A DNA stretch of 64,000 nt from contig OZ038471.1 of the NCBI GenBank assembly GCA_964036295.1, forward strand, positions 379,501 to 443,500, read 5' to 3'. Origin of the DNA: Plumapathes pennacea. Taxonomy: Eukaryota; Cnidaria; Anthozoa; Antipatharia; Myriopathidae. Numbering within the stretch: position 1 is the stretch's first letter; each line of letters opens with the position of its first letter. Under the pieces are notes generated by a model. The model did not search any database and had not been told where the DNA came from. It was given only the letters and a program-made list of their open reading frames with translations. Shown here one piece after another: positions 23,101 through 36,100 of the stretch. Both the position numbers and the translations under genes were made by a program.

Positions 23101-24383
23101 GCCGTGTCACAGGGGGCATCCCTTCTATGACAACAAAGGATGTTTCTCCATTTTTGAATTCACAGTTTTCTATTCTGCTAAAGCCTACAGATCGCAGTGT
23201 AATGAAGGAGTTAACGAATGTACAGTAACGAATTGAAACACTGCCAGGAGATGACACTTGAATGTAGCCTTGCTCCAGGATGCAATTATCCAGTTGTATG
23301 TGACCAGTGCCAACCTGAAAGGAAAAGAAATATTATCAATATTATTACTAACCACAATATTATATTTTCTCAGTTCAGTCTTGTCAGCATGATGTTTTCC
23401 AAATGAGAAAAAATAGAACAAGTTCAGTAGAAATTGCAAAAATACTACCTCGTATTTTATGGGGTTCCTGTTAATAATCATATATTCTGTAATAACTGAA
23501 GCAGCTGTACAAACAACCTAAACATAAAAAATGTTGATGCCGTTTTCAAATTAAAATTTATTGAATTAATTATTGCAAATCTAGAATACTATACTGATTT
23601 GAGGATATTAAATGCCAGAGGTTTGCACTACATAATATGTAAAAAAATAAAAAATAAATAAAAAAAATAAAGATGACATCAGGTTGACTTATAAGCTGTC
23701 TAATATAATTCACTTATCTCGCAGAAAATATACACAGTTATTTGGGGAGTTTGATTAAAAAAAATAATATTACTAATCCTTTGGCAGGTGCTCATGAACT
23801 GCTTTGGATAACAAAATGTTTTTTTTGCTTCACTGATGATGCCCTAACCCCTGCTTTGATCTCCAGCAAAATGAAGTTTATGCACAGAAAAAAGCTAAGA
23901 CTTAAACCTGGTATACAGCCACAAGCAAATCAATTTTTTACAACAATTATTGTGTGGCCATTATAGCTGTGGTAGTTTTCATGTGTTCACTCATGAATGT
24001 CTTGTGCGTGATAGTGTGTGATGGTGTGTGATAGTGTGTAATGGTGTGTGATGTATATCTTGCAATAAGCTTTGCAGTCTAAGTATAACTATAATGATAG
24101 TACCCTGTGAGCAGAGTCCTCGTGAGCTAGACTAAGGATCTTGAATGTGGTATTTCACTGAATATTGCACTTTCACAGGCTTGTGTAAATTGATAGTCAG
24201 GAATGGTATATATTGTACAGAAACAAAACATGGAAATCCTGTTCACTGTGGGCTTGTCAATAGCTAACATCATTTGTCAAGGATGATGACAGGTGAACTC
24301 AAGCAGTCGGGAAAGGAAAACTTCATAGTGCAAGATCCAGGTAAACACCTCTCCCTACCCCTACCCCTCCCCCCCCCCCCAAA

Positions 24384-24415
<32 letters not shown>

Positions 24416-25265
24416 CAAAATCATTTTACTCCTATCACAAAATTTTAAGATGGATCATTAATCATAACTTTTCGGCGTAATTTTGAACAGGCACCTGTCT
24501 GCTAATGACAGAAATCCGCAGCTGCATCTTAATATTCCCTGCCGACCGCTAACTACAAGTGGCCCAGTCTGACACGATGGCGTCCATTTTGGACCTACAC
24601 TGACACGCTCACGTCAACTAGTAATATATGATTCTGTAATGTGGCGAGACTTTAAATACCTTGACTATCACGGGAAGAGATGCTTGTACTAGTAGCAAAC
24701 CCGGTTGTAGGACAAGGTTGTGAATACGCGAAGTTGACGCTTGTTGCTCAATCGGCACTTGTAGAACAACATCCCCCAGTTCCCCTTCGCCGCAAATTTC
24801 GACAGGGAACTTTAAGCTCAGAACACGTTGATCATCGAATATACTGCTATGAAGGACAATACAGTCAAACGGCGAAGCGGCCGCGATAGCGCTTCTTAGA
24901 GTGGAAAACTCTTCTAATGCACCAACATGTTTTACACGCCGCTCCGGCCGCCGTCGAAATACTTGAAAGAACGGCGCGCAACGCACTTCCAAGCTTCTGT
25001 TTATCCACTGCTTCGAAGCAATATGATGTTTCTTGTACGTATCCTTCCAAGACAACGGTTCTCGGTGTGTGAAGTTCGGCCAATTTGGGTGCTTCCATTT
25101 CTTTGAGGCCAAGAAGAGTTGCTTCCATCTTGTACTGTCCAAGCTCTTCACAAGTTCTCGCCATTCCTGACAAACCTGGGCACATCGACAAAGATCTACA
25201 ATACCCAAGTAAGAGAGAATTAAACGCCACAGTTCCAGCGGCAGGTTGAGTTCTTTTTCAAACAT
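20135..25265 (-). CDS. FBXO10: F-box protein 10 with right-handed beta-helix repeats, complete, six exons
   Basis: Substrate receptor of an SCF (Skp1-Cul1-F-box) ubiquitin ligase. Exons in transcript order: 24660-25265, 22359-23314, 22014-22237, 21585-21751, 21184-21271 and 20135-20907, in phase, 937 residues (human FBXO10 is about 956). The F-box is at about residues 6-50 (LPLELWRLILSYLG). It is followed by HPNWPN and FRRRPERRV blocks shared with human FBXO10, then long arrays of parallel beta-helix repeats with the pattern GxGIxxxxN or AGVDIRxxxxPxL. The protein ends SRFCVIL, matching the human CaaX-type tail. The start at 25265 matches the human N-terminus; an in-frame ATG at 25358 would add 31 residues. 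FBXO11 is the nearest alternative, but it has a different N-terminus and a UBR zinc finger, absent here. Head-to-head with TRAM1. Confidence 0.94.
21397..21583. mobile_element. 190-bp dispersed repeat copy in an FBXO10 intron
   Basis: Carries the family signatures: CCAAGAATGATCAACTTCAA, TTTTCTCCTTCAGTCTCTCA, CATTATACAGTAAGGAGAAC, ATGACAGCTGATTAA, and CTTCTTAAAAGGTTGAGAGA near the end. The right end runs up to the exon at 21585. Confidence 0.75.
21851..22007. mobile_element. Short TIR element in an FBXO10 intron
   Basis: Begins GCTCGACATTAA and ends TTAATGTCGAGC, with a second inner inverted match (GGTTGCCCG-type left, GGGCAACC right). It lies six bases from the splice donor of the exon at 22014-22237. 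No coding capacity. Confidence 0.7.
23315..24659 (-). other. FBXO10 intron 1, no gene seen
   Basis: 1.35 kb, AT-rich. It contains a 10-bp GTGTGTGATA/G tandem run (about 24010-24052) and a C-run followed by (AAAAC)n (about 24365-24420). Confidence 0.6.
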
Positions 25266-25728
25266 TTTCCTCCCCTTCGCAGCGAAAATTCGACAAAGCA
25301 AATAGTTCTTCCGAGCGGCGATTTTGTTTCCGTTCCGTGACATATCATTGGTCACCAACGTTACTTGAGATTGGTTTGTACATTCTCCCTACGTACAGAC
25401 CCAAAAGGACTTTTGCAAGAAACAAGAATATAAATCTTCGTCGGATCAACAACATTGGCAGATCTTTCTTCGTATTCTCATCACTCATTTGCAGATGTTT
25501 TGTCAAGTTCCGCTCTACTTTTTCCGCCCTTCAAGCGCGGTTAGTTTGTTTCCCAAATTTGCGACTGGGGCAATTTTTCAAATAAATTGTTTTGAGTGCT
25601 CATAAGGGACCGGTGGGAGCGGCTACCCCTCCCCCTCCCCCAGAATCACTTCACAGAACCGCACGGACCTGGGAACAACTCGGCGTCATTCCCCCTCTTC
25701 CTTTCGCTTCTTTCTTCTCGAGCAGAAA
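25266..25728. promoter_or_regulatory. Shared head-to-head promoter region, FBXO10 and TRAM1
   Basis: Only 463 bases separate the two start codons on opposite strands, so both promoters must lie here. The region has a CCAAT box on the minus strand (ATTGG at about 25347) and a C-rich pyrimidine stretch at about 25624-25640. No TATA box was recognised. Function is inferred from geometry. Confidence 0.6.
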
Positions 25729-28700
25729 ATGCCCCCACGAAAGAAAACGGGCAAAAATGCCCCTATTCTCAGCCATGAGTTCATCATCACCAACCACGGA
25801 GACATCGTTTCCTGTATTTGTATGGTGTTTATGGTGGGGCTTATGTTTCAGGTAGGTGATTTTACGGACAAACTGATTTTTGTCTTTGAAAGGCGCTCAG
25901 CTGTGTTGTTTCCTTACACAGGCCACCAACAAGCTAGCGGCGGTTTTTATCGCTCCCCAGCACAATATTACTAGGACCGTAAATGGTGAGTCCCCTGGTA
26001 ATCTTGATTGATCTGTGGCAACCGTTGTGTCGCGCTGTTTTAGTGAACATATTGCCTTTTTACCATACCACGTGAATTTGATCAGGAAACCTGTCCCTTG
26101 AGCTTTGTAAGGATCGTAAAACCAAGCTGTAATGCCCGGATGTCTCCAGTCGTATTTCTTTATGAAACGGGTTAGGGAGGTTTTCTCTAACTTTTGCTGT
26201 ACAAATTGGGGATAAATTCTAGCGATTTCAGACAACGTGCGCCTTTCTGATTGGTCACATATTCTACTGGATCTTCAATACTCTTCCTTGTTTTGATATT
26301 CCAGAAATGTTGAAATCTGTGCTAGATTAAATTATTCGTAAGTGCTTTTTTTTTTAAAAAAAAAGCACCCCTCATTTTCTCGTCAAGTTTATGGAGTTTA
26401 TTTTTTGTTGTTGGGTTGTGTTCAGCTGTGTTAGCACCTGCTCAGCCAATGTTGGCCTTTTGTTTAACCATATTTTACTGCTTCCTAAAGTGCTCGAGAG
26501 CCCCGGCATATATTTTTGTAGAAACACCAGCATCCGATCATGTTCTTCTCATTTACATCATCTCCATTGGTTTTCATATGCTTCTCTAAACACTGTACTA
26601 TCTGTGTTATCTTTCTTTTTTTCTTTCTTTTTTCTTTTTGCTAATAATTCAATTCAGATAGTTCCAACTGCCCATTGTAACATGAACTTGTAATCCGTGA
26701 TATCTTACAGCAAAGATATAGTATTTTTTGTAGTGATTGATTTTGGTATGGTTAGGGTACCACTGTTTTTTAGATCATATCATTAAATTGTTTCTATTTG
26801 TGGCAAATGGTTTGACTGTCTCTTGTTTATGTTTTTACTTACATGCATTTTACCTTATTCATAACATTTTATAATTTTCCTTTTCATTCTATATTTTCTC
26901 AAATGTGTAAAATATATGAAATAAATAATCCTTGCTGTAACAATAGTGTATATCTGTCATATTATTTGTCTGCATACAAAATTGGTTACTGTAAGCCCTG
27001 TAGATTCACCTTCTGTTATGTCATGTTTTTCCAGGATCGGATGTTCAGCCAACAGTGTTCACTAATGGTCCAAAGGACTTTTGCACTATTTTCTTCTATG
27101 CCTTGGCATGGATTGTCATGCATGCTGTCATTCAAGAATATATTTGGGATGTAAGTAATATTAGGAATGATGGCTTTTATATCTTTCATGACTAAGGCAA
27201 TCTTTGAAGGTTCCATTGAGGTATATAAGCCAGGCAACCCTAAATTATTATTTTATTAGTGGGCAAAACATTGTCAATACAAGTTCAGGGATGGACAAAG
27301 CAGTTATAAAATATTGAGTACCATAGCTGTATAATAATTAGAAAATCATAAACCAGAAATCATAATGCCATTTGTCTCTTGTTTTTTTTGTAGAAAGTTA
27401 CACGGAAACTGCACTTGTCTAAAACAAAGCACAGCAAGTTTAATGACTCTGGCAGCTTGGTTCCATTTTACTTTGCTGCTGTAGTGTGGGGAACAGACAT
27501 CATAATCAAGGTAAGTTAAAGTATATTTGTATTATTTAAATATATATTAATACTACACACCAGCATGGGAATCATAACCAGTAGTCTTTTTGAAGTCAAG
27601 ATGAACAACTGTTAAGTTCTAATAATTTCCCATCATCTCTTCTATACACAGCATCAATTTGTTCCAAACATCTCAAATCTTTGGGAAGGCTACCCTCACA
27701 ATGAAATGACGTAAGCTTTCATTTTACCCTATTCAAAAGTCTCTTTGTACCAGCCTTTGAAATCTTGATAAAGTTGGTCTAATGTGCTGTGCCACATCAC
27801 AGGTTTGTGCTGAAATTGTGCTTCCTCATACAAATCGCTCACTGGGTCCACTGTTTTCCTGAGTTGTACTTTACAAAGGCTAAAAGGGTAAGTCCTGATT
27901 TATGATAATGAGTTGTTTGTTAATGTGTTACCAGTAGCTGTGGGTTCATTTTGTTAATAAACTTAATGTGTGTTACAATATTATTTGTGTTAAAATTAGG
28001 TCAAGATCAAGAATCATTGTCTAAAATGATTGTAAACCAATGTATTTAGTCAGTATTCCCCATATTGTAAAGTTTCTGATAGCATCTAGCACTGTTGTTT
28101 GATTAAAATATTAATATCTTCCTCAGGCTGAAATATTTCCCAAGGTTCAGCTGTACATTGAGTATCTGTTCTTCATCTGGGCAGCTTACATGCTCAAGTG
28201 AGTATTAACGCAAGTTTTCCTGTCATCAAGCCAGACAAGTTGGTCAAAAATATTGTGTTTCCACTGTTTGCTTTCCCAGCTTTTGTTGTGACACTTTACT
28301 TGTTTGTGTTTGTTGCAGTTTTACCCATGTGGCCTTGTGCTGTCTGACTCTGCATTACACTGTGGAGTTTGTCTTCCATTGCATGCGACTGTTTCAGATA
28401 AGTGGCAAACAAGATATTGCTAAACCATTGTAAGTAATAAATAATATACTGTATTCAACAACAAATTCCCATATAATATTCCTTGGCACCCCAATGACTT
28501 GCTTAAGTTAGTTGTGTGACCACTTTGGTTTTTCATTTGCTATGCCTTTTTATTGATCTAAACAAGTTGGTATCAGTCTCAGACAATCAGGAACAAAATC
28601 AAAACCCAATTGCAATCTTCTCATGCAAGCAAGCTAGAGGTGATTGCACTTTCTCACACTGCTGATTGGTCTCTTATTCAAAGTAATTCCAGGGTTATTC

Positions 28701-29632
28701 TTTAGTCAGTGATTTATTGATGATTGTGAATATTATTGTGTTGTCAGGTTCATCATTTGGTCTGTCTTGTTTGTTGTTGTGCGTCTGGCCATCATTGCAC
28801 TGATAGTGATGACATTTGGGTGAGTAATATTAAATTAGTGTGCAACCAGATATTTCCCTGCAGAGCAAGTATTTTGAATAATATCATTATACTCTCTACA
28901 CTCTCAGTTTAATCCATTCTACTTTGTTTCTACATCTATTTCCAGATATTTTCCATAATGACATCACCATGAAAAAATCTTCAGTCAAACTTTGCAGTAA
29001 TGTTTTATTGGTCTTCTCCCCTGTCCCTAATAACAAGCAATCCACCCCCTTTTTTGCTGGCACACTACAAGACATACTACATGACCAAAGGAACCTAGAT
29101 ATATCACAGTTTACATATACTTTTTCCACTTCTTTATTGTTCTGCCCAGGTATGGTCTTCCTCGCTTGGAAAATGCTGGTTTTGACGTCAAGACTGGAAA
29201 CTTCAACACTCCATTCATTCGGTAAGGTGCTTGAGATTTGGTTCCCCAAACACCATTTCCTGCCATTATTTTCCAGGTGTTAAGAACTAAATTCCAAAAC
29301 TCTGACAGGTTTCCAACCATATGTGCCACTGTCCCATACAGTCTGTGCTTCTTTGCTTTTTTTTTTGAGACTTTTTTTTATGTTATAGCATCACCTCTAT
29401 GTGTGCCACCATCCTGATGCAGGCGTGGTTGGCCTGGAACTTCATCAGGTACCAAATCAAACTGTGGCGTGAAAACCATGCCAACAGCACCCCGTCAGCC
29501 AAGAAGAAGGATACAAAGAAGAAAGCAAAGAAGGAAGCGGAGAAGAAGAAGAAAGAAGAAGAAGAAGACGAGGAGAGTGGAGCAGAGGAGGAAAAGCACA
29601 CCAATGGATCTGTCAAGCATAAGAAAGCATAA
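25729..29632 (+). CDS. TRAM1: Translocation-associated membrane protein (TRAM1 family), complete, 11 exons
   Basis: Multi-pass ER membrane protein next to the Sec61 channel that helps signal sequences and nascent membrane proteins insert. Exons: 25729-25851, 25922-25985, 27035-27150, 27394-27510, 27652-27710, 27803-27887, 28127-28197, 28319-28429, 28748-28819, 29150-29221 and 29389-29632, in phase, 377 residues (human TRAM1 has 374). Family blocks seen: the N-terminal [17 protein letters not shown], then [38 protein letters not shown] and HYTVEFVFH (TLC-type domain), with about eight hydrophobic segments. The cytosolic tail (after about residue 320) is a long Lys/Glu-rich stretch, more acidic and basic than the human tail. 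The TRAM2 and TRAM1L1 paralogues of vertebrates cannot be separated from TRAM1 here, so the symbol is for the family. Confidence 0.94.
25986..27034 (+). other. TRAM1 intron 2, no gene seen
   Basis: 1.05 kb, AT-rich, with T-rich runs (about 26346-26366 and 26609-26640). No domain-bearing open frame on either strand. Confidence 0.6.
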
Positions 29633-30494
29633 AATATTTATTAAAGAACACACAGTTTTTGTTTTTGTGTTTGTAATCCTCCTGGTTTAGTCAGATTGTC
29701 TGTAGTTTTAACTTTTTAAGCCCAAAGAATGATCAGATTCAAAGTCCTATTTACTTGGAACAAGCTGATCAGATGATCAATTCTCCCAACACTGCTCATA
29801 CAATTTCTTCATGATAGGTTGGGAGAAGATAGTCCTAGAAATTAGGGCATAAAAGGTTACCAAGACGGTCTGGATACACAACTGAACGTATGAGGTTGAT
29901 TTACATGCTGTGATCTGGTGCACTGACCTTCCTTCGACAGTTTTTAGACCAGGAATGTTGTAAAACCTGTTTTAAACACTACAGATGTAAGTTGAACTTC
30001 CACCATGTAAATCAGGTTTGAGACAAAATAATGAGGCTCAAGTTGGGACAGTTTTAAAAATCAATATGGATGTCCCTCCCCTACTCCCTTTGCTGCACAC
30101 AAACAGATACTTGCAGACTAGTGAGGGAATCTTAAAGCCCTTGTTTGTGAGTGTTGTGACTAAACCAGTGAAAATAAAGCACTGAATGAAGACATGTCCA
30201 GTTGTCAGCTTGTTGATTTCTCCTGGCCTCTTGGGGGAGCCATAATATTGTGTTTATCTTGTTTGTTTAGCCAGTTTGTTTAGTATGGGATAATTTTCCA
30301 GAGTACATTAAAATTTCCCCATCCTTGTAAGGACGTTTAATTAGCAAAATATAAATGGTATGGAATTTTTTTTATTCAACATTCCTACCGAAAGAGACTG
30401 GGCGGAGTAGAAGGCACTCGAGCCCAGGCTCTTTGTAGTCTTACATGAAGTAATATTCCCAGACAACTGTGCCAGTATCGAGCAGTGCGGAGAG
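29633..30494 (+). other. TRAM1 3' UTR and upstream region of COASY
   Basis: AATAAA at 30173-30178 is a likely TRAM1 poly(A) signal. A diverged copy of the 190-bp repeat sits at about 29713-29840. The 300 bases before 30495 must contain the COASY promoter; no clear core element was seen. Confidence 0.5.
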
Positions 30495-32282
30495 ATGTTT
30501 CGTTGTGGTTTATTGGTTCTTTCTCCTTCTTGTGTCAAAACAAGAGTGCCTTCACTGCTCAGCCAAGTTTCCAAAGAAGTCAAAGAGGTACTATATGTGG
30601 ATATTTATCATTCTGGCGGTCAAACACTGAGCTCTTTCTATGACCTCTTGCTCGATGTGTACGGCAAGAACTCGCGACATATCGCCCATCTTGATGTTCG
30701 TGTTCTGTTACCTGGCTTGAGTGAGACGAGCAATGGCAGGAAAGAAGTAAGGAAACTATCAAACAAGCCTGAGGTTGCCTATGTCCGAGATATCTTTAAA
30801 GGCAATCACACAACAGATGCCTTGCCGGATTTCAAGCAATGGATGAGTCAAAGATTCCAGCGCTATGGGCTTGATGGCAAATTGTGTGTTCTAGAAGCTG
30901 GTGAGAGTTTGTTAGATGCTTCTTGCTGTGAGCCGGAGCCCCGTAGACCCGAGCTGAAAGTGTACAGAGAAGCTGTGTTGGGTGGGACGTTTGATCATAT
31001 TCACACGGGACACCGACTGCTCCTGGGAGTCTCGTGTCTTCTTTGTGAGGACAGAGTGACAGTGGGACTAAGCGAGGGACCACTGCTTGAGAGAAAAGTT
31101 CTCAAAGAACTGGTGGAGCCCTTTGAACAAAGATCCAAGGCAGTGAGAGAATTCATAGAGGATGTGAAACCAGGTAAGGAAGAATAAAAGGATAGTGACT
31201 CCAAAATAATGTATTTCAAGAAACATAAGGCCAGCTGTTTCAAGCACCTAACTTCACATGACTTGAGTGCAGTGCAGATGAGCAAAAGTTATTGTTTTGG
31301 TTCTGCTGTAGACCAACAACATGCTCATCCTTACACAAAGTTGAAAATCATTTTCTCTGCAATTTCAGGTCTTCGACACAGTATTGTTCCACTGACTGAC
31401 CCAATTGGCCCATCAGGGACTGAGCCAGAGTTCGACTGCCTTGTTGTAAGCAAGGAAACAGAAAAAGGTGGAGAACTTGTGAATGAAGCAAGGAAAAAGA
31501 ATGGCTTATCTCCAGTAGATGTACATGTCATTGATTTGGTCATTGATGAAGATACAGATCACACTTCCAGCAGCAGTGGGATCAAACTGAGCTCCACAGC
31601 TGAAAGACAGAAACTATTGGGGACATTGCTGAAACCTGTTGTGCCTGTAAAACAGCAGCAAAGTCAGCCTTACGTCATCGGCCTCACAGGAGGAACAGCA
31701 AGTGGGAAGTCTTCCATCTGTAGGAGACTTGAGCGGCTTGGTTCTGCTGTAGTCGACTGTGATCTGCTCGGCCATCAGGCATACCTACCAGGTACAAAGG
31801 CGTACCAAGAAATCATCCAAACTTTTGGTGAAGGTGTAGTGGCCAAGGATATGTCTATTGATCGCAAAGCATTGGGAGCCATCGTCTTTGCAGATAAGAG
31901 TCATTTAGCACAACTGAATCAAATTGTGTGGCCAGAGATAATGAAACTGGCAAAGAAGGAGTTATCTAAATTTCAAGAGCAAGGCTTCAAGGTTTGTGTG
32001 TTGGATGCTGCAGTGTTACTTGAGGCGGGATGGGACGAGTTTGTCAACGAGGTCTGGGTAACCATAATTCCAGAGAGAGAGGCTTTGACAAGAGTACAAT
32101 CCCGTGATGGCATTAGTCAAGATCAGGCAGCTAACAGGATAAAATCTCAAATGTCCAATGAAGATAGGGTGGCCCATGCAAATGTCATTTTGTGTACTCT
32201 GTGGGAACCTGAGTGTACACAGAAGCAAGTGGAGAAGGCCTGGACCCAACTGCAGAAGAGATTGAGACCTGGGAAGCTGTGA
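30495..32282 (+). CDS. COASY: Bifunctional CoA synthase (PPAT and dephospho-CoA kinase), complete, two exons
   Basis: Carries out the last two steps of CoA synthesis: 4'-phosphopantetheine to dephospho-CoA, then phosphorylation to CoA. Exons 30495-31173 and 31369-32282 join in phase 1 to give 530 residues (human COASY about 564). The adenylyltransferase domain has GGTFDHIHTGH (His170, Gly172, His173), a full nucleotidyltransferase T/HxGH motif. The kinase domain begins at about residue 328 with the P-loop GGTASGKS (Gly334 to Ser341), followed by the family blocks VLDAAVLLEAGWD and TLWEP. The N-terminal region (residues 1-150) matches the regulatory or localisation part of the animal protein. 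One intron is unusual beside its intron-rich neighbours. It converges with the MINDY4-type gene. Confidence 0.95.
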
Positions 32283-33135
32283 TGACAAGCAGTTTTGGGA
32301 TCAAACAGAATGACATTGAAAATCCACTCAATCCCAAGGTTAGGACTAGGGTTTCTTTTTTTTTTTTTTTTCAGTTTCTCACCAGAGATACCATGCCATT
32401 AATAACTTGGTATTGTCAAGTTTTCTCTACACTGTATTGTGTGTAGTGTATCTCTGATGAAAAACTGAAAGAGAAACCTGAATTTTATTTCTCCTGAGAG
32501 TGACAGGTTTTTTGTCTTATTGGTATACAGAAATCCCTCGGTAAGAATGTTTTATGTTCACACAAATGTTGTACAAGTCATGAATGTTTCAAAATGGTGT
32601 GCGGTGATGATGTGTAATCATAAGCAGATTCATGAAATAAACTTTTCATAAAATGGTAAAATTTCTATTTCACTATATTTTAAGATATGTTTATGCAGGT
32701 GTAATATAATAGCACTGCTGTGAGCAGAAAGCATCATAAATAATAAATAGTGTTTACAGGAGTGGTTGGATAATCAGGCAATACACTTTTTGGTTCTACC
32801 TACCATGTCAGTAAATTACACAGTAAAATGAACAGAAGGTTAGCATCTAAAATTGTTGTCTCATACTGTGTAGTGCTGAATGCAGTTGACAATGTTACAT
32901 GTTATGGTGCAATTCTGATCAACATGTCTTTCTACATAAATTATGTAAGATCTTTTTATGTCAATAATTTATTTAGTTTTGTAAAAATTACTGAATAATT
33001 TAAACATGTTGGTTTTGCACCCAAGTTCATTCTTACTGTCAAGCATTCACTGATAACAGAAACTTGGTGGTTTTCATTTGAAATAACTACATTGTCTATT
33101 TAAATTAATATTGTTTCACTGACTCTTCAAATCCA
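32283..33135. other. 3' UTRs of the convergent COASY and MINDY4 genes
   Basis: AATAAA on the + strand at 32636-32641 serves COASY; AATAAA on the minus strand at 32968-32973 is a candidate for the MINDY4-type gene. The two predicted 3' ends do not overlap. A T run and a partial 190-bp repeat are seen at about 32350-32410. No other gene. Confidence 0.5.
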
Positions 33136-36100
33136 CTACAGTATTGGCTCTGAACCATTCCAATCAATGACAGCTCTCTTCCACCTGGTTAAAAGAAAGA
33201 GAACAGTGTCATTGTTTTGTAGAAAACTGGTGTCCTGTGAGTATTCAAATTTCATAAAAAATCCTCAGCACATCTCAGAACACACTGTATCCACGTACAT
33301 GCCTTGCATACAACATACCTAGTACGTATGCAGAGTTCCAGTGGAGGCAGCAGATCCCCATCTTTGTACTCAGCACATTCCATGGTGGTGTCTAGGCAAC
33401 AAATCTGACATTACTAAGCAATGTACAGCAGTGTACTGTAAGCCTTAAAAACACTCCTGAGCTATCTTACAGCTCTATGTCTGGGTCACATGGTGTCGTG
33501 GTCTCTGTAAGGGGGACATCCTGCCTACCTATAGTGATCCTGATCTCTTCGTCCTGCCGAGCCAGCCCATCGTAGTAGTACAGATCAAACTGTTTTTCCA
33601 GTTTCCTGCAAAGTCACAAAAACAAGGACAACATGACATTTGGATGACACAGCCAATACTACCAGCGTTATGTGGGTTCAAACTGTCATTTCACACTTCC
33701 AGTTCTTCTGGATATTGTTTGACATGGCATCTCACCAGTCATCCAGGAGATTTCTGTCCACAGAGAACAGAATGCTGAAGTGACTTTCACTGCAAACCAC
33801 CCAGATGGGGAACTTGGGACTCTTGAGGTTTGTACCAACCTACAATAGTAAAATGAGTGATTGTGGTTAAAACCTATGACTTCACAGTGTACAAATGATA
33901 CTCAGTTGAGTAGTAGCCTAAGGTTATTTCCTGGGTGCCTATTTTCTCTATTTCAAAGTGAGAGAGAGCAAGACAGTGTTAAAGTATTTGTTTTGAAAAT
34001 GAGTTTGATTTGCACGAAAACAAACAAACAAGTAATATTATCATTTCCGTAGGAAAGGTTTTACTGTCGGCCTTGCTTTGAAACATAGAAACACAATGGT
34101 ATAATGTACCAGTGAGTGAGGTCACTAGAAATACTGGAAGCTAATGATCTGGTGAGTGCAACATCTCTGAAATGACTGGAAGTGTCCTCACCTGGCATGA
34201 CCCGTAGTGTTCAAACAGTGACAACAACCCCACATCTCCTTGTCTCCCTATTCCTTTCAAAATGCACTGCAAGACAGCAAAAATTCACATGTCATGTTGT
34301 CAAACAAACTCAAAACAAATAATTTGACCCTCTGGCCTGCAGTTGTTGTAGGAGTCTTATTTTCCCACCTTTGTTGGACCTCCAGAGTCTAACTCCATGA
34401 CATTGTCAAAAACATTGGAAACTGCTTTTCCAGTTGTTAGTAGATTTACCATCTCCTGAAACAAGATTGAGCAATAAAAACATTTAACCCCACACCACAA
34501 GACAAACAAGATGCTGCAAAATAAAATTCCCCCTCCCCCAAAAAATAATTTTAAAAGTTCAGGAGTTCCTGACCTGAGTGCAGTAACCATGCACTCCCAT
34601 GAGCCTGTTCGTTGGTTCATCCATATCACTGATAGCTCTACAACAGTTTGAAACAACAATCAGACCTTGTTTTTTAGACTGCAGTTACCACCAACAGTAC
34701 TGAAATAGTAATTTTGCAAATGTTCTAATCCAAACAAATGATAAATTAATGTAATTTGCTATTGATGGGTCTTACTAGGTACAGTGTTTATGTTATCAGC
34801 TGACGATGTCTATAATTTATTTCACCTTCACTGCACACAGTACAAGGAATGATGGCAAACCTACCTTTTAACAGATCTGGACAAAATCACAGAATACAAC
34901 AAGAGTACACAGCCACTACTTGACTTGGATTCAAACTGCAACAACAACAACAACAACAACAACAAAAAGTTGTTTAAAGGTTTATTTACCAGACATCTGT
35001 GTATGTTGTACACAATGTGTTTGATTGTAACTTTTTGCTCAGAATAATTATGTACACTGATAACCCTTCAATTTTGAGTTTCACCCAGCTATGCTGCTTT
35101 ATATAGTATATCTTTAAGTCAGGTTTTTAAACACTGTCAGTATTTTAGCAGAAGATAATGGCAAGCTATTTTTATTACCTGTGATACATGTTGAGATAAA
35201 AACGTGTGAAGGCCATCTTTTGATTTGAATGTGTAGAGAACAAGCTAAAAATGGAAGAAAAGGAGATCGAGTCAATTGCAGGAGGTCATGTTGTGCAAGT
35301 TTTTGAATGTGAAATTCCAGACAAAAGAAACACATGACACTTTCATAATATTTTAAGTCTTACAGTTTCAGTAAGTTGATCTGGTTTGTATCGGCCCGCA
35401 CCAATGAAGTTGGATTTGCCTGTAGGTCTGCACGAGAAAATCAATAATAGTACACATACTTCTAGAAAACTGGTTATATTCTAACATTTTGTTCAGGGCA
35501 AGTTGGGAGAGTCAAGTTCAAGATGTGGAGTAAACTGAAGCTATGATGTGCCTTCATGATTGACAATGCTATATTTATAAAGATAGCAACTCAAACCCAC
35601 AAGGCAACAGTAGCTGTTTTGTTATTTCCAGCTCTCCACAGGATTTCTGTCAGTGCTGACTGGAGGGCCCTACTTCTCTCTCTTGGTGAAGGCTGCAGTT
35701 TTCTAGCAAAAATAAAATAAAACAAAAGATTGTGGGCACCAATCATCCTAGTCACTTTTCAAAGTGAGCTCTTTGAGAATAGTTTCCTTTTTCCAAATTT
35801 AATTGCTGGACCTCACTTTACTGTACCTCCTAGGTTTTGTTGCCTTCTTGTCTGCAAAAAGCAAATGCTTCAGAATGAAAGCTTGAACAGCTGCAAGAAC
35901 TCCACAGGGGCCACCCTGAAACATTCAGTACTAATCATTGATTGTATCTCAGTCTGTAAATTTGGATTTAATATTTTCAGGTGTCTAGCAGTTTTTTGGT
36001 GTACAAAATATTGTAAATGGTCATCCATGCCAATTCCAAATTGACAATAAAATATACAAAAAACTTATAATAGAAATGGCTTCATACCTTTATCTGAACA

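Noticed and set aside
29469..29690. Arg/Lys-rich open frame near the end of TRAM1
   Set aside because: An out-of-frame reading of the Lys/Glu-rich TRAM1 tail.
30495..30580. Mitochondrial presequence on COASY
   Set aside because: The N-terminus is mildly basic, but the matching part of the animal family is the known N-terminal region and acidic residues follow early; not strong enough to claim.
31209..31368. Start of a separate gene before COASY exon 2
   Set aside because: The sequence before 31369 is intron: exon 1 ends at a GTAAGG donor, the acceptor TTTCAG precedes 31369, and the join is in phase and matches the family.
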